Assembly: GCA_030706685.1 (NCBI GenBank)
Contig: JAUZOA010000001.1
Span: 62,001-126,000, forward strand
Length of the DNA: 64,000 bases
Origin: Bacteroidota bacterium
GTDB taxonomy: Bacteria; Bacteroidota; Bacteroidia; Chitinophagales; Chitinophagaceae
Direction: 5' to 3'
Part shown: positions 35,150 to 44,825 of the stretch, in pieces
Layout: the number at the start of each line of letters is the position of its first letter
Position numbering within the stretch: position 1 is the stretch's first letter
Position numbers and translations under genes: made by a program
Notes under the pieces: model-generated
Seen by the model: the letters and a program-made list of their open reading frames with translations, nothing else
Databases searched by the model: none
What the model was told of the DNA's origin: nothing

Positions 35150-35884
35150 TTAAGGGGTGGGGGTATCCACTCTTTTCACGCTTCCGGCGCCACTTATATT
35201 CTGACTGACAGCTGCATTGCCCCTGTATTTGACATCGCTTGATCCGCTGGCCTCTATATCCAGTTTGACACTGGCAAAGACTTCTGCGTCACAAGCGCCT
35301 GAAATATCAATTTTTGTTTGTTCAGTCATCAGGTCAAAGCATTTGATATTTGAACTACCACTTCCATCTACAGACAGTTCCTTTGCTTCGCCTTTCAAAG
35401 CCAGGGTACAGGCGCCGCTAAGGCCGGCAGATATTTTCAGTGCTTTTATATCTAACCTGGCATCACTGGCGCCACTCAGGTCAATCGAGATATTTTCATT
35501 CGAAGAAAGCCTGTTCTCACTGGTTATATTGCAGGCCCCCGAAGCTCTCATACTGGTAAACAAGGGAGCGCTTATATATACTTTAATTTTTCCACTTGGA
35601 TCAAGACTGGTATTGTCCCGCTGCTGGATATATAGTATACCATTTTCCTCCCTTATTTGTATATACTGCTGAAGGTTGTCATCCGTCACCACTTTAGCAG
35701 CAAAAGCAGAATCCTGCTTCAGGTAGAGGTCAATAGCGCTGCTTACATCTACTCCTGTAAAATGCGAAACATCACGGGTTTGAGTGATCACATTCCCGGT
35801 TCCTCTCATATGCTCACCACGAAAATAATGACAGGAGGAAAGAATAAGGAGATTGCAAAAAGCAACGATCAGAAGACGGTTCAT
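35150..35884 (-). CDS. Head GIN domain lipoprotein (DUF2807)
   Basis: A 244-residue lipoprotein with lipobox near LILSSCHYF (cysteine about residue 18). The body is the repetitive beta-helix-like putative auto-transporter adhesin fold, head GIN, DUF2807: GNVITQTRDVSHFTGVDVSS at the start, then recurring SGAS/SGSS turns (for example DLSGASDARLD, VDGSGSSNIKC, EASGSSDVKY). Common in Bacteroidota; function unknown. It ends 58 bp from the amine oxidase gene start and is divergent from guaA. Confidence 0.9.
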   Translation of the reverse strand: MNRLLIVAFCNLLILSSCHYFRGEHMRGTGNVITQTRDVSHFTGVDVSSAIDLYLKQDSAFAAKVVTDDNLQQYIQIREENGILYIQQRDNTSLDPSGKIKVYISAPLFTSMRASGACNITSENRLSSNENISIDLSGASDARLDIKALKISAGLSGACTLALKGEAKELSVDGSGSSNIKCFDLMTEQTKIDISGACDAEVFASVKLDIEASGSSDVKYRGNAAVSQNISGAGSVKRVDTPTP

Positions 35885-36017
35885 TTTGTTTGGTTTGTGG
35901 TTACAAAGATCAGGATGTTTTTTCTTTCTTGTGCTATGACGCCAAAATCAGTTACAAGGTTACAGCTTAAAAACTTCAAACGGCGAACTCCGTTCTGTTT
36001 TTTACCTTCGCAGCACC

Positions 36018-37553
36018 ATGACAGAAAAGATCCTGATCCTTGATTTTGGCTCTCAATATACACAACTCATAGCCAGGGCTGTAAGAGAAGCCAACGTGTA
36101 CTGTGAAATCATCCCCTACCACAAAAAATTTGAATTTGAACCCGGTCTGAAAGGCATCATACTTTCCGGCTCGCCATTCTCTGTAAATGAAGAAAAGGCC
36201 CCGGATGTGAATGTTCAGGAGTTTATTACCCGGGTGCCGGTACTTGGCGTTTGCTACGGGGCGCAGCTTACAGCAAAAAGATTTGGGGGAAGAGTGGAAA
36301 AAAGCAGCAAACGGGAATATGGCCGGGCTCTTTTGCAAAAGTCAAAGGAAGACCTTTTACTCAAAGATGTTTCAAAACAAAGCCAGGTATGGATGAGCCA
36401 TGCCGATACCATTCTCGAACTCCCGGCGGGTTTTGAATTACTGGCTACTACAGAAAGCATCCCGGTAGCAGCTTTCAAAAAAAATGGAACCGGGAGTATG
36501 CCTTTATATGGAGTACAGTTCCACCCTGAAGTATATCATTCCACAGAGGGGAAAAAAATTCTTCATAATTTTTTGGTCAATATATGTGGCTGCAGCCAGG
36601 AATGGACGCCGGCACACTTTATTTCTGATACTGTTGAGGCATTGAAGAAAAAAATTGGTACTAAAAAAGTAATCATGGCGCTGAGTGGCGGTGTTGATTC
36701 TACGGTAGCTGCTACGCTGATCCATAAAGCCGTCGGTGACCAGTTGCAGGGAATTTTTGTTGATAATGGCGTCCTCCGTAAAAATGAATTCAATGAAGTG
36801 TTGATCACGTATGCCCGGTTAGGTTTGAACGTTGAAGGCATTGATGCAAAAAAACGTTTCTATAATGCTTTAGCCGGCCAATCAGACCCGGAAGCAAAAA
36901 GAAAAGCTATTGGGAGCTTATTTATTGATGTTTTCCAGGATGAAGCAAAAAAAATGGAGGGCATTGGCTTTCTGGGGCAGGGAACAATTTATCCTGATGT
37001 CATTGAAAGTGTTTCGGTTCATGGCCCTTCTATGACCATTAAATCACATCATAATGTAGGCGGGTTGCCGGAACATTTGCATCTTGAACTGGTAGAACCA
37101 TTAAGATCCTTATTCAAAGATGAAGTAAGAAAAGTGGGGAAAGAGCTTGGCATCCCGGCTGAAATGATTGACAGGCATCCATTTCCCGGTCCCGGGCTTG
37201 CTATAAGGATTTTAGGGGAGGTCACGGAAGAAAAGGTACAGTTGTTGCAGGAAGCCGACCACTTGTATGTGAAAGCTTTGAAAGAACATAATTTGTATGC
37301 AACGATTTGGCAGGCCGGCGCTATCTTACTCCCGGTAAAAAGTGTAGGCGTAATGGGTGATGAACGAACCTATGAATTTACTGTGGCTTTAAGAGCAGTG
37401 ACCAGCGTAGATGGAATGACCGCGGACTGGGCTCATTTGCCTTACGATTTCCTGGCAAATGTTTCAAATGATATCATCAATAATGTACGGGGCATCAACC
37501 GCGTAGTATATGATATCAGCAGTAAACCCCCGGCTACGATTGAATGGGAGTGA
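36018..37553 (+). CDS. guaA: GMP synthase (glutamine-hydrolysing)
   Basis: A 511-residue purine biosynthesis enzyme converting XMP to GMP. The class I amidotransferase domain (1-195) has the nucleophile context [11 protein letters not shown] and the histidine segment [11 protein letters not shown]. The ATP-pyrophosphatase domain has the P-loop-like [12 protein letters not shown] (about 222). The C-terminal dimerisation domain includes [14 protein letters not shown] and ends KPPATIEWE, the standard C-terminus. Length is normal. Confidence 0.98.
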   Translation: MTEKILILDFGSQYTQLIARAVREANVYCEIIPYHKKFEFEPGLKGIILSGSPFSVNEEKAPDVNVQEFITRVPVLGVCYGAQLTAKRFGGRVEKSSKREYGRALLQKSKEDLLLKDVSKQSQVWMSHADTILELPAGFELLATTESIPVAAFKKNGTGSMPLYGVQFHPEVYHSTEGKKILHNFLVNICGCSQEWTPAHFISDTVEALKKKIGTKKVIMALSGGVDSTVAATLIHKAVGDQLQGIFVDNGVLRKNEFNEVLITYARLGLNVEGIDAKKRFYNALAGQSDPEAKRKAIGSLFIDVFQDEAKKMEGIGFLGQGTIYPDVIESVSVHGPSMTIKSHHNVGGLPEHLHLELVEPLRSLFKDEVRKVGKELGIPAEMIDRHPFPGPGLAIRILGEVTEEKVQLLQEADHLYVKALKEHNLYATIWQAGAILLPVKSVGVMGDERTYEFTVALRAVTSVDGMTADWAHLPYDFLANVSNDIINNVRGINRVVYDISSKPPATIEWE

Positions 37554-37690
37554 GACAACAGGCAATGAACAACAGACAATTGGTAAACATTAAAATTGGA
37601 AAATGAAAAAGTATTTTCGAAAAAAATGGTTCTTTCCGCGAATTTCGAATTGCCCATTGCCCATTGCCTGCTGTTTATTGTCCATTCACG
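37553..37690. repeat. Short-word inverted repeat spanning the guaA end and the next gene's signal peptide
   Basis: The left arm around CAGGCAATG (37559-37567) pairs perfectly with CATTGCCTG (37662-37670). Around these, the words AACAA/CAATG on the left and GCCCATT (twice), TTTATTG and TCCATTC on the right repeat the same theme. The right arm lies inside the coding sequence that begins at 37603. Confidence 0.75.
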
Positions 37691-38823
37691 CTTTGGCTCA
37701 GACCGATTCTTTACACCCGTCAAAACATAAGATCGCCATTTTTGCTCCCCTGTATCTTGACTCAGCGTTTGATGCTGCCGGTGAATACCGCTATACCAAA
37801 AATGTTTTTCCCAAATTCATTAACCCGGGCCTTGAATTTTATGAAGGAGCCAGGCTGGCTTTGGATTCGTTGGAACAGGATGGCAAAGAACTGGAAATAT
37901 TCGTATATGACTCCCGGTCATCCAAAGAAACGCTGCAAAACCAGTTGAATAAACCTGAAATAAACGATGTTGAACTGATCATTGCCCATTGCTCGGGCAA
38001 TGAAGTAAGAACATTTGCTGACGCAGGGCTCAAAAAAAATATCCCTGTCATAAACGTTACAATACCCCAGGACGGTGGCGTATCAGGCAATCCTTTCTTT
38101 ATTATATTAAACCCGATGCTAAAAACACATTGCGAGGGAATTTATAAATACATTCAGAAATATTATTCTATTGAGCCCATCGTTGTGTTCCGGAAAAAAG
38201 GAGAACTGGAAAACCAGATCAGGGAATATTTTGATAATTATGGTAAGAGTACCAAATCTGTTCCTCTGAAAATAAAATACGTTGACCTCCCCGACAATTT
38301 TACCGCCAACCAGTTAAGCGCGAATCTTGACTCCACTCATCATACCCTTTGTGTTGCAGGCAGTCTTGACGGGAATTTTGGAAGGCAACTGGCCCTGCAA
38401 CTGGCATCGCTTTATAAACAATACCATATAACGATAATGGGAATGCCTACCTGGGATGGATTGACAAGAGAATTTTCAAAACCTGATTTCAAAGGCCCCG
38501 AGATCATTTATAGTACTCCTTTTTATAATCCAAGAACCGATAAAGTAAGCCTCGATATTACTAATCACTTCAATACTGTCATGTATGCCCGGCCCAGCGA
38601 CATGGTATTCAGGGGATATGAAGTAACATGGAAATTCGCGAAACTCCTGCTTCAATATGGTAAAGACATTTCTACCAATCTCTCCGATAATAAGAACAAT
38701 GTTTTTACCGACTTTGACATACAACCCGAGCTGAACAGGCAAAATATGCGGCCGGATCATTTCGAAAACAAAAAATTATATTTTATCAAATGGCAGGATG
38801 GCCTGATTAAGGGAGTCAACTAA
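37603..38823 (+). CDS. Type 1 periplasmic binding protein-like, ABC-type amino acid receptor family
   Basis: A 406-residue exported protein. Residues 1-35 form a signal peptide ending HALAQTDS. The rest is a periplasmic binding protein type 1 fold: HKIAIFAPLYLDSAF, NPGLEFYEGARLALDSLEQ, a VELIIAHCSGNEVRTFADA strand-loop, and two-lobe alternation to the C-terminus. In Bacteroidota a LysM protein with a related domain often follows guaA; here I see no LysM repeat, so this may be a reduced form. The hydrophobic part of the signal peptide (ISNCPLPIACCLLSI) is encoded by repeat DNA, the right arm of an inverted repeat whose left arm lies just after guaA. Confidence 0.8.
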   Translation: MKKYFRKKWFFPRISNCPLPIACCLLSIHALAQTDSLHPSKHKIAIFAPLYLDSAFDAAGEYRYTKNVFPKFINPGLEFYEGARLALDSLEQDGKELEIFVYDSRSSKETLQNQLNKPEINDVELIIAHCSGNEVRTFADAGLKKNIPVINVTIPQDGGVSGNPFFIILNPMLKTHCEGIYKYIQKYYSIEPIVVFRKKGELENQIREYFDNYGKSTKSVPLKIKYVDLPDNFTANQLSANLDSTHHTLCVAGSLDGNFGRQLALQLASLYKQYHITIMGMPTWDGLTREFSKPDFKGPEIIYSTPFYNPRTDKVSLDITNHFNTVMYARPSDMVFRGYEVTWKFAKLLLQYGKDISTNLSDNKNNVFTDFDIQPELNRQNMRPDHFENKKLYFIKWQDGLIKGVN

Positions 38824-38930
38824 AGCCCACCGATATTCCTGCCCAATTCAAGTCTTATCCCAAAAAGAATTGGAGCAAGGGTCTAAAGTATAAAACAGGG
38901 ATAGCCTCCTGTATTCCGTTCCCGATCCTT

Positions 38931-38938
38931 TATTTTTG
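38931..38938 (+). promoter_or_regulatory. Possible -7 promoter element of the helicase gene
   Basis: TATTTTTG matches TAnnTTTG. The -33 site (CCTG) is weak. The predicted start near 38944 would leave a leader of about 25 bases before the TTG at 38969, which agrees with that start. Confidence 0.4.
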
Positions 38939-38968
38939 CCTCTTTAATCCAATTCTGTAATTATTGCT

Positions 38969-41512
38969 TTGTGCGTCTTGAACCTCGCAGATACAATAGG
39001 GTATAAAATTATCAGCCACTGGCTTGCTGCCAGGGAGCGCCGGCCATTCCTGTTTCAGCAAGAGGCCTGGCAACATATTATTAATGGTGAAAGCGGCCTT
39101 GTAAATGCCCCGACAGGTTGTGGTAAAACATATTCTGTTTTCCTGGGCTCACTTATTGATTTTATCAATCACAACCCGGATGATTATAAAACCAAATCAA
39201 AAAATCAACTTCAATTGTTATGGATCACCCCGCTTCGCGCGCTGGCCAAGGATATCGGGCGGGCGATGGAAGAAGTCATTGCGGAACTGGAAATACCCTG
39301 GAAAGTAGGGATCAGGAATGGCGATACAGCTATTGCTGAAAGAACCAGGCAAAAAAAACAGATGCCCGAAGTTTTGATCATTACCCCGGAAAGCCTGCAT
39401 TTATTGCTGGCACAAAAAGGTTATCCTGAAATTTTTCGTTCACTTAAAATCATCGCTGTAGATGAATGGCATGAATTGCTGGGAAGCAAGCGGGGAGTGC
39501 AGGTAGAGTTGGCGGTTTCGAGAATTGTCAGTGGTCAGCGGTCAGTGGTCAGTGACAATTCCGGAAATAAAACAACCCACTCAACGCTCATCACTCACCA
39601 CTCATCACTATCCATCTGGGGTATCTCGGCTACTATCGGAAACCTGGATGAAGCAAAAGAAGTCCTGATGTCTTCCTTGCGAAAAGAAGGGGTAATTGTC
39701 CGGGCCAACATGAATAAGCGTATTGAAGTGGAATCTATTTTCCCCGATGAAATAGAAAAATATCCCTGGGCCGGTCACCTGGGGATCAAACTGGCGCATA
39801 AGCTTATTCCTGTCATTGAAAAAAGTACAACGACTCTCATCTTTATTAATACCAGGGGGATGAGTGAGACCTGGTATCAAACTTTGCTGAATATCTGTCC
39901 TGATCTTGCCGGTTCTATTGCCTTGCATCATGGATCGGTGGATATGGAATTAAGAACCTGGGTGGAAGAAAATCTGCATTCAGGAAGGTTGAAAGCGGTG
40001 GTTTGCACAGCCAGTCTTGACCTGGGAGTTGATTTTCGTCCTGTTGAAACTGTTATCCAGGTAGGTTCACCTAAAGGAGTGGCAAGGTTCCTGCAACGGG
40101 CAGGAAGAAGCGGGCATAGTCCCGATGCAGTCAGCAAGATTTATTTTTTACCTACTCATTCCCTGGAACTGGCCGAAGCAGCCGCCTTGAAAAAGGCGAT
40201 TGAAGAAAATATGATTGAAAGCCGCCAGCCCATGCTGCTTTGTTATGATGTGCTGATACAGTATTTAAATACATTGGCGATATCGGATGGTTTTTTGCCG
40301 GAACAACTCTTTGAGGAGATAAAACTTACTTATTGTTATAAAGACCTTTTGGAAGACGAGTGGAAACAATTGCTCCATTTCATTACCGCCGGTGGTAAGG
40401 CCCTGCAGCAATATGATGATTACAAGAAGGTAGAAATAGAAGATGGCGTTTACAAAATAAAGAGCAGGAAGCTGGCTATGCGTCATCGCCTGCACATCGG
40501 GACGATTGTGAGTGAATCCATGCTGAAAGTAAAATTCATCAGTGGTGGCTATGTTGGGGTAATTGAGGAATGGTTTATATCAAGATTACAGCCGGGTGAT
40601 GTTTTTACTTTAGCCGGAAGAAATCTTGAATTTGTGATGATCAAGGACCTGACGGCTTTTGTAAGAAAAAGCAATGCGAAGAAATCAATTGTTCCAAGCT
40701 GGCAGGGTGGGCGAATGCCCCTGAGCGCTAACCTTGGAAAGAAACTGAGAGAAACTTTTGACAGGAAATCGGAAGGCAGATCCCGGAAGACAGAAATACA
40801 GGAAAAAGAACTGGAAGCATTGGAGCCATTGTTTGAGCTGCAGGAAAGCCTGTCGCATGTCCCAAAGAGAAATGAATTGCTGATCGAGCAGATAGAAACC
40901 AGGGACGGCTTTCATCTTTTTGTTTATCCTTTTGAAGGACGATTAGTGCATGAAGCCATGGCGGCCATCCTTGCTTACCGCATCAGCCGTATTACTCCCA
41001 TTACTTTTTCCTTTGCCATGAATGATTACGGTTTTGAATTGCTCAGCGATCAGCCGGTACCTGTTGATGATACAAACGTGTATGAATTATTTTCTCCCGG
41101 CGATTTATTATCCGATATCCAGCGAAGTGTCAACTCTACGGAGATGGCAAGAAGAAAGTTCCGGGATGTGGCGGTTATTGGTGGTTTAATTTTCCAGGGT
41201 TATCCCGGTGAACAAAAGAAAGCCAGACACCTGCAGGCATCTGCCTCGCTCCTCTTTAATGTGTTCAACGAATATGAACCAGGCAATTTATTATTGCGGC
41301 AGTCTTACCAGGAAGTGCTGGACCAGCAGATGGAAGAAGCGAGGTTGAGAGATATGCTGGAGAGAATACAGCGGTCGAAGATCATCATCACTTTTCCCAC
41401 CCAACTGACACCCTTTTGCTTCCCGGTAAAAGTGGATAGTATGCGGGAAGATCTTTCTTCAGAAAAATTAGAAGACAGGGTCAGGCGGATGCAACTGCAA
41501 CTGGAAAAATAA
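38969..41512 (+). CDS. Ligase-associated DEXH-box DNA repair helicase (Lhr-like)
   Basis: An 847-residue superfamily 2 helicase. Motifs in order: VNAPTGCGKTYS (Walker A, about 46), TPLRALAKD, TPESLHLLL, DEWHE (motif II), GISATIG (motif III), IFINTRGMSE, and the motif V/VI region ASLDLGVDFRPVETVIQVGSP and FLQRAGRSGHSP. The C-terminal half matches Lhr-type helicases in ligase-associated DNA repair operons, and pdeM follows. No ATG start exists: in-frame candidates are TTG at 38969 or 38978. Just before motif III the protein carries about 30 extra residues (IVSGQRSVVSD to THHSSLS) encoded by short-word repeat DNA; the frame is kept. Confidence 0.9.
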   Translation: MCVLNLADTIGYKIISHWLAARERRPFLFQQEAWQHIINGESGLVNAPTGCGKTYSVFLGSLIDFINHNPDDYKTKSKNQLQLLWITPLRALAKDIGRAMEEVIAELEIPWKVGIRNGDTAIAERTRQKKQMPEVLIITPESLHLLLAQKGYPEIFRSLKIIAVDEWHELLGSKRGVQVELAVSRIVSGQRSVVSDNSGNKTTHSTLITHHSSLSIWGISATIGNLDEAKEVLMSSLRKEGVIVRANMNKRIEVESIFPDEIEKYPWAGHLGIKLAHKLIPVIEKSTTTLIFINTRGMSETWYQTLLNICPDLAGSIALHHGSVDMELRTWVEENLHSGRLKAVVCTASLDLGVDFRPVETVIQVGSPKGVARFLQRAGRSGHSPDAVSKIYFLPTHSLELAEAAALKKAIEENMIESRQPMLLCYDVLIQYLNTLAISDGFLPEQLFEEIKLTYCYKDLLEDEWKQLLHFITAGGKALQQYDDYKKVEIEDGVYKIKSRKLAMRHRLHIGTIVSESMLKVKFISGGYVGVIEEWFISRLQPGDVFTLAGRNLEFVMIKDLTAFVRKSNAKKSIVPSWQGGRMPLSANLGKKLRETFDRKSEGRSRKTEIQEKELEALEPLFELQESLSHVPKRNELLIEQIETRDGFHLFVYPFEGRLVHEAMAAILAYRISRITPITFSFAMNDYGFELLSDQPVPVDDTNVYELFSPGDLLSDIQRSVNSTEMARRKFRDVAVIGGLIFQGYPGEQKKARHLQASASLLFNVFNEYEPGNLLLRQSYQEVLDQQMEEARLRDMLERIQRSKIIITFPTQLTPFCFPVKVDSMREDLSSEKLEDRVRRMQLQLEK
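39524..39613. repeat. Short-word repeat inserted in frame in the helicase gene
   Basis: Left half: tandem GTCAGTG/GTCAGCG words (39528-39555). Right half: CTCAACG, CTCATCACTCACCACTCATCACT, the same words on the opposite strand. It adds about 30 residues just before helicase motif III without breaking the frame. The words are shared with the araB-araD element at 52488-52578 (both contain GGTCAGTG and TCAGCGGT on one strand). Confidence 0.8.
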
Positions 41513-41597
41513 TACGCCAATAAGCCGCATTCATATTCATTTGTGCCGTTCGTGGCTAAAATAATTTCATTGTATATCTTCTTAGATTTGCATCCCT

Positions 41598-42257
41598 ATG
41601 AGTACTTATTTGTCCCATATGATCGGTGATGAACACCTGGTAATGAGCGCGGAGAGGACTTTATTCTGGGAGAATGAGTCGACTCTTATTGTAGCCGATC
41701 TCCATATTGGTAAAACAGGACATTTTCGCCAGGCGGGAATTGGCGTTCCGCAACAGGTATATAAGGATGATCTCCACCGCTTATTGGCGCAGATACTTTT
41801 TTTTAAAGCCGAACGGCTGATCATTGTAGGAGATCTTACACATAGTGTCGCTAATAAAGAGCTGGATCTTTTCAGGAAATGGCGAAAAGATTTTCCTTCA
41901 CTGGATCTTCATCTCGTAAAAGGCAATCACGATATACTCGAAGAAAAATGGTATAGCGAAGCTGATATTTCGGTGAAGGTGGGTCAATTCGGGGTAAAAC
42001 AATTTCTCTTTGTACATGATATACTCACACCGGGCATAAATGCGGAAAAGGGACAATATTTTTTTTCGGGTCATTTGCATCCCGGGATCAGCATACGAGG
42101 CAGGGGCAGGCAGTCATTACATTTTCCCTGTTTTTATTTTACAAAAAAATATTGTGTGCTGCCGGCATTCAGTCGTTTTACCGGGACTTATAAAGTAGAA
42201 CCGGGAGAGGGAGAAAAGGCGTTTGCGATCATTGACAAAGATATAGTGCCTGTATAA
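41598..42257 (+). CDS. pdeM: Ligase-associated DNA repair endonuclease PdeM
   Basis: A 219-residue metallophosphoesterase. Motifs: VADLHIGKTGHFRQ (D and H metal ligands), VGDLTHS (GD), VKGNHD (GNH(D/E)), FVHD and FSGHLHPG. The family pairs with the Lhr-like helicase, an ATP-dependent ligase and a metallo-beta-lactamase exonuclease in a DNA-damage cluster; here only the helicase is adjacent. A TAGATTTG core (41583-41590) lies 7 bases before the ATG, implying either a nearly leaderless transcript or no true promoter there. It converges with the DUF5916 gene. Confidence 0.92.
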   Translation: MSTYLSHMIGDEHLVMSAERTLFWENESTLIVADLHIGKTGHFRQAGIGVPQQVYKDDLHRLLAQILFFKAERLIIVGDLTHSVANKELDLFRKWRKDFPSLDLHLVKGNHDILEEKWYSEADISVKVGQFGVKQFLFVHDILTPGINAEKGQYFFSGHLHPGISIRGRGRQSLHFPCFYFTKKYCVLPAFSRFTGTYKVEPGEGEKAFAIIDKDIVPV

Positions 42258-42283
42258 TTGAAATAGTTGTCGCTGTCGAAACA

Positions 42284-44737
42284 TCAATGTTTTTTCTTCA
42301 ACTGGCTATAATCAAGATAATAAATGAATCTAACGGTCAGCTCATTGCCGTGCCTTAAGTTAAGACTCTGGGAAAGATTGCGCAGGTAAAGCGTATACTT
42401 GTTACCATCAACCGTTTCATCATCCCCCAGCCAATTCTTATACCCGAATATGAGCCTGCTGCCATAACGGAAATCCCAGGTAAGAAAAGCATCTGTATTG
42501 AAATAATTCACATTGCCTGTAATACCGGTCACGGGAGTTACGGATACAGGCAATCCCCTGTCGTCCAGTTCCGCGGTTCTTTTCTGCGGCACATAACTCC
42601 AGTAATGCCTTACCCTTAATGTCAGGTTAATACGGGAAGTAAAATTGTAGATCCCCGATAATACCGAAGTAACATCTTTAAAATCTACAAAGGCGATCAT
42701 CGGTTCGCCGGAAGATGATTTGCCTGCTGAAGTGATATAATCTGTTTCCGCTTCATGGCGGTGTGATAAGTCTATTGTCAATTGATTGCTGAACCGGTAA
42801 CGGACATCACCTTCAACAATAAAATAACTTTTTTCGGGGTTCTTAAAAAAATCAGAGACCAGGAAATTATAGCTGATGAATAAACGTTTGCGGCTGTCGG
42901 TGCTCCCGGTCAAAGCCAGTGAGCCATACTGTGGGCGGCGGGCATATTTAGTAAAAGGTTTCCCGGTAATAAAATAGTCATGCTGATCCGGCAGGTAGGA
43001 AGCCGTCAATGTAATGTCCCAGAAATTTTTTAAATACCAAAATGCCGATGCCTGGAGAGTGAAATCACTGAATTTGTCAGGCTTGTACAACCGCCTGTAA
43101 GTTGCGGAAAGTGTATAGCTATAAGAAAGGAAATTATGGGTAGGAGTATATTGATTATAACTCACAGAGCCTGAATTGATATTTTGATTGGCGGTTTGTA
43201 GGAAGCCCAGGTCTGTGGGGTCATAACCGACAGACTCTATCAGGTTCTGGGCGCTATAACGGAACCTCCCGCTTACTTTTGCTATCCGCAATAATGTATT
43301 ATAGCCATCATAAGGGCTTGCCAGGAATACTTTGCTGTAATGGCCATAGCCTTTCAGGTTGTAAGTATTCTTCTTGTCGTACAAACTAAAATCAAGACCT
43401 GTTACGTTGGCATCCCTGCCTGATCCATTACGCAAGACGTTCGTATTGGTAAATGTAATATAAGAGCGATCCTTTAAAGCCTGGTCCAGGACAAAAATGT
43501 TGTAATTCGTCAATACTTCTGTCTGGATTTTTGTTTTCTCCCCGGTGGTTCTGTCGCGTATAGACGCGTACATCGGCGCACCGATAGCATTAAAAAATCC
43601 GATTCCTAATTTACCCGGGGTTCGTCCTGAAAATTTTAAGGCATTATACAATTGCGTGCGGCCGGGATTATTAAGTATTTCAATATTGGGATCCGCCCAG
43701 GCCAGTTTATTGACGGAATCATACGCCGTAGGAGTAGCGCCTACACGCCGGGAATAGAAAAGCCCTGATTTATTGAATATATCTGTTCCCTCTGTAAAGA
43801 ACGGGCGGTTTTCGTCCAGTTTTATTTCATACGGGGTCAGGTTATTCACCACATTGTCGGAGATCACCTGCCCAAAATCAGGTATCAGCGTGGCATCGAG
43901 CGTAAAACTCTCATTGATCCCATACTTTACGTCCATGCCACCACTTTGCAACCATTTTGTCTGGTAGCCGCTATTTTCCGGGGTACTGCGAATACCGGTA
44001 GATATATAAGGAGAGAAGCTAAGACGTAGCGGTGGCTGAATATTAGTGAGACCCTTTAACAACCCGAACTGGTTAATAAAACCATTTATATTCGGATCGA
44101 CATAAGTCCAGAAGCTTGTTTCATTGATCCGCCGTTCAGAACGCAGGAATTGTATTCCCCAATCCTGCACATTTTTTTTGGCAAACCGTAAGGAAGTGTA
44201 AGGGATTTTCATTTCAACTACCCATCCATTTTCTTTTATGGCTACTTTACTGTCCCATACCGCATCCCAGGTTTTATCACCGTATTCACCATAGTCTACT
44301 ACCACGCTTGGCGCTAACCTCGCATCAGTCTGAACATTGGAAGAGGTAACTAAAAACTGGAAGCCATTCTGGTGATCGTTATAGGTATCAAAAAAAACAG
44401 AAAAATAGTCCAGGTCTTTTTGCTGTTCGTCGTCCCTGGCTGTAATCTGCTTACGAAGCAAAGCAGGATCGTCATACAAATAGGCTCCTACGTAAATAGC
44501 TTCATCATCATATACGATTTTTACTTCTGTTTTTTGTGAAGCAGGCTGACCGGCCTGGGGGAAATTCTGGATGAAACCGGTCGCCGGTTGCACATTCTGC
44601 CATGCAGGGTCATCCAGTTGCCCATCGATTTTCGGTGGCTGGTTGACTTTAATGGCTTGTAGTGATTTTGATTGCGAAAATACCTGTCCACAAACCAATA
44701 ACAGCAGGGGCAAACAAATAATCTTTCCCAAAAGCAT
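42284..44737 (-). CDS. DUF5916 outer membrane protein with CBM9-like domain
   Basis: An 817-residue exported protein with signal peptide (1 to about 22, ending CGQVFSQS). The N-terminal domain is a carbohydrate-binding module family 9-like fold (about 27-220), opening with IDGQLDDPAWQNV and containing DDEAIYVGAYLYDD. The rest is a DUF5916 beta-barrel-like region with alternating aromatic strands, ending RFIYYLDYSQLKKKH. Probably an outer membrane receptor or enzyme scaffold of unknown ligand. No susC/susD pair lies nearby. Confidence 0.85.
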   Translation of the reverse strand: MLLGKIICLPLLLLVCGQVFSQSKSLQAIKVNQPPKIDGQLDDPAWQNVQPATGFIQNFPQAGQPASQKTEVKIVYDDEAIYVGAYLYDDPALLRKQITARDDEQQKDLDYFSVFFDTYNDHQNGFQFLVTSSNVQTDARLAPSVVVDYGEYGDKTWDAVWDSKVAIKENGWVVEMKIPYTSLRFAKKNVQDWGIQFLRSERRINETSFWTYVDPNINGFINQFGLLKGLTNIQPPLRLSFSPYISTGIRSTPENSGYQTKWLQSGGMDVKYGINESFTLDATLIPDFGQVISDNVVNNLTPYEIKLDENRPFFTEGTDIFNKSGLFYSRRVGATPTAYDSVNKLAWADPNIEILNNPGRTQLYNALKFSGRTPGKLGIGFFNAIGAPMYASIRDRTTGEKTKIQTEVLTNYNIFVLDQALKDRSYITFTNTNVLRNGSGRDANVTGLDFSLYDKKNTYNLKGYGHYSKVFLASPYDGYNTLLRIAKVSGRFRYSAQNLIESVGYDPTDLGFLQTANQNINSGSVSYNQYTPTHNFLSYSYTLSATYRRLYKPDKFSDFTLQASAFWYLKNFWDITLTASYLPDQHDYFITGKPFTKYARRPQYGSLALTGSTDSRKRLFISYNFLVSDFFKNPEKSYFIVEGDVRYRFSNQLTIDLSHRHEAETDYITSAGKSSSGEPMIAFVDFKDVTSVLSGIYNFTSRINLTLRVRHYWSYVPQKRTAELDDRGLPVSVTPVTGITGNVNYFNTDAFLTWDFRYGSRLIFGYKNWLGDDETVDGNKYTLYLRNLSQSLNLRHGNELTVRFIYYLDYSQLKKKH

Positions 44738-44825
44738 GTATCAGTACCTAAGCAAATATAAAAGACTGTCCTGAAGACAGAAAAGATGCTTTGGAAAATA
44801 TATTAGCGGGCAGTGAAATTGCAGC

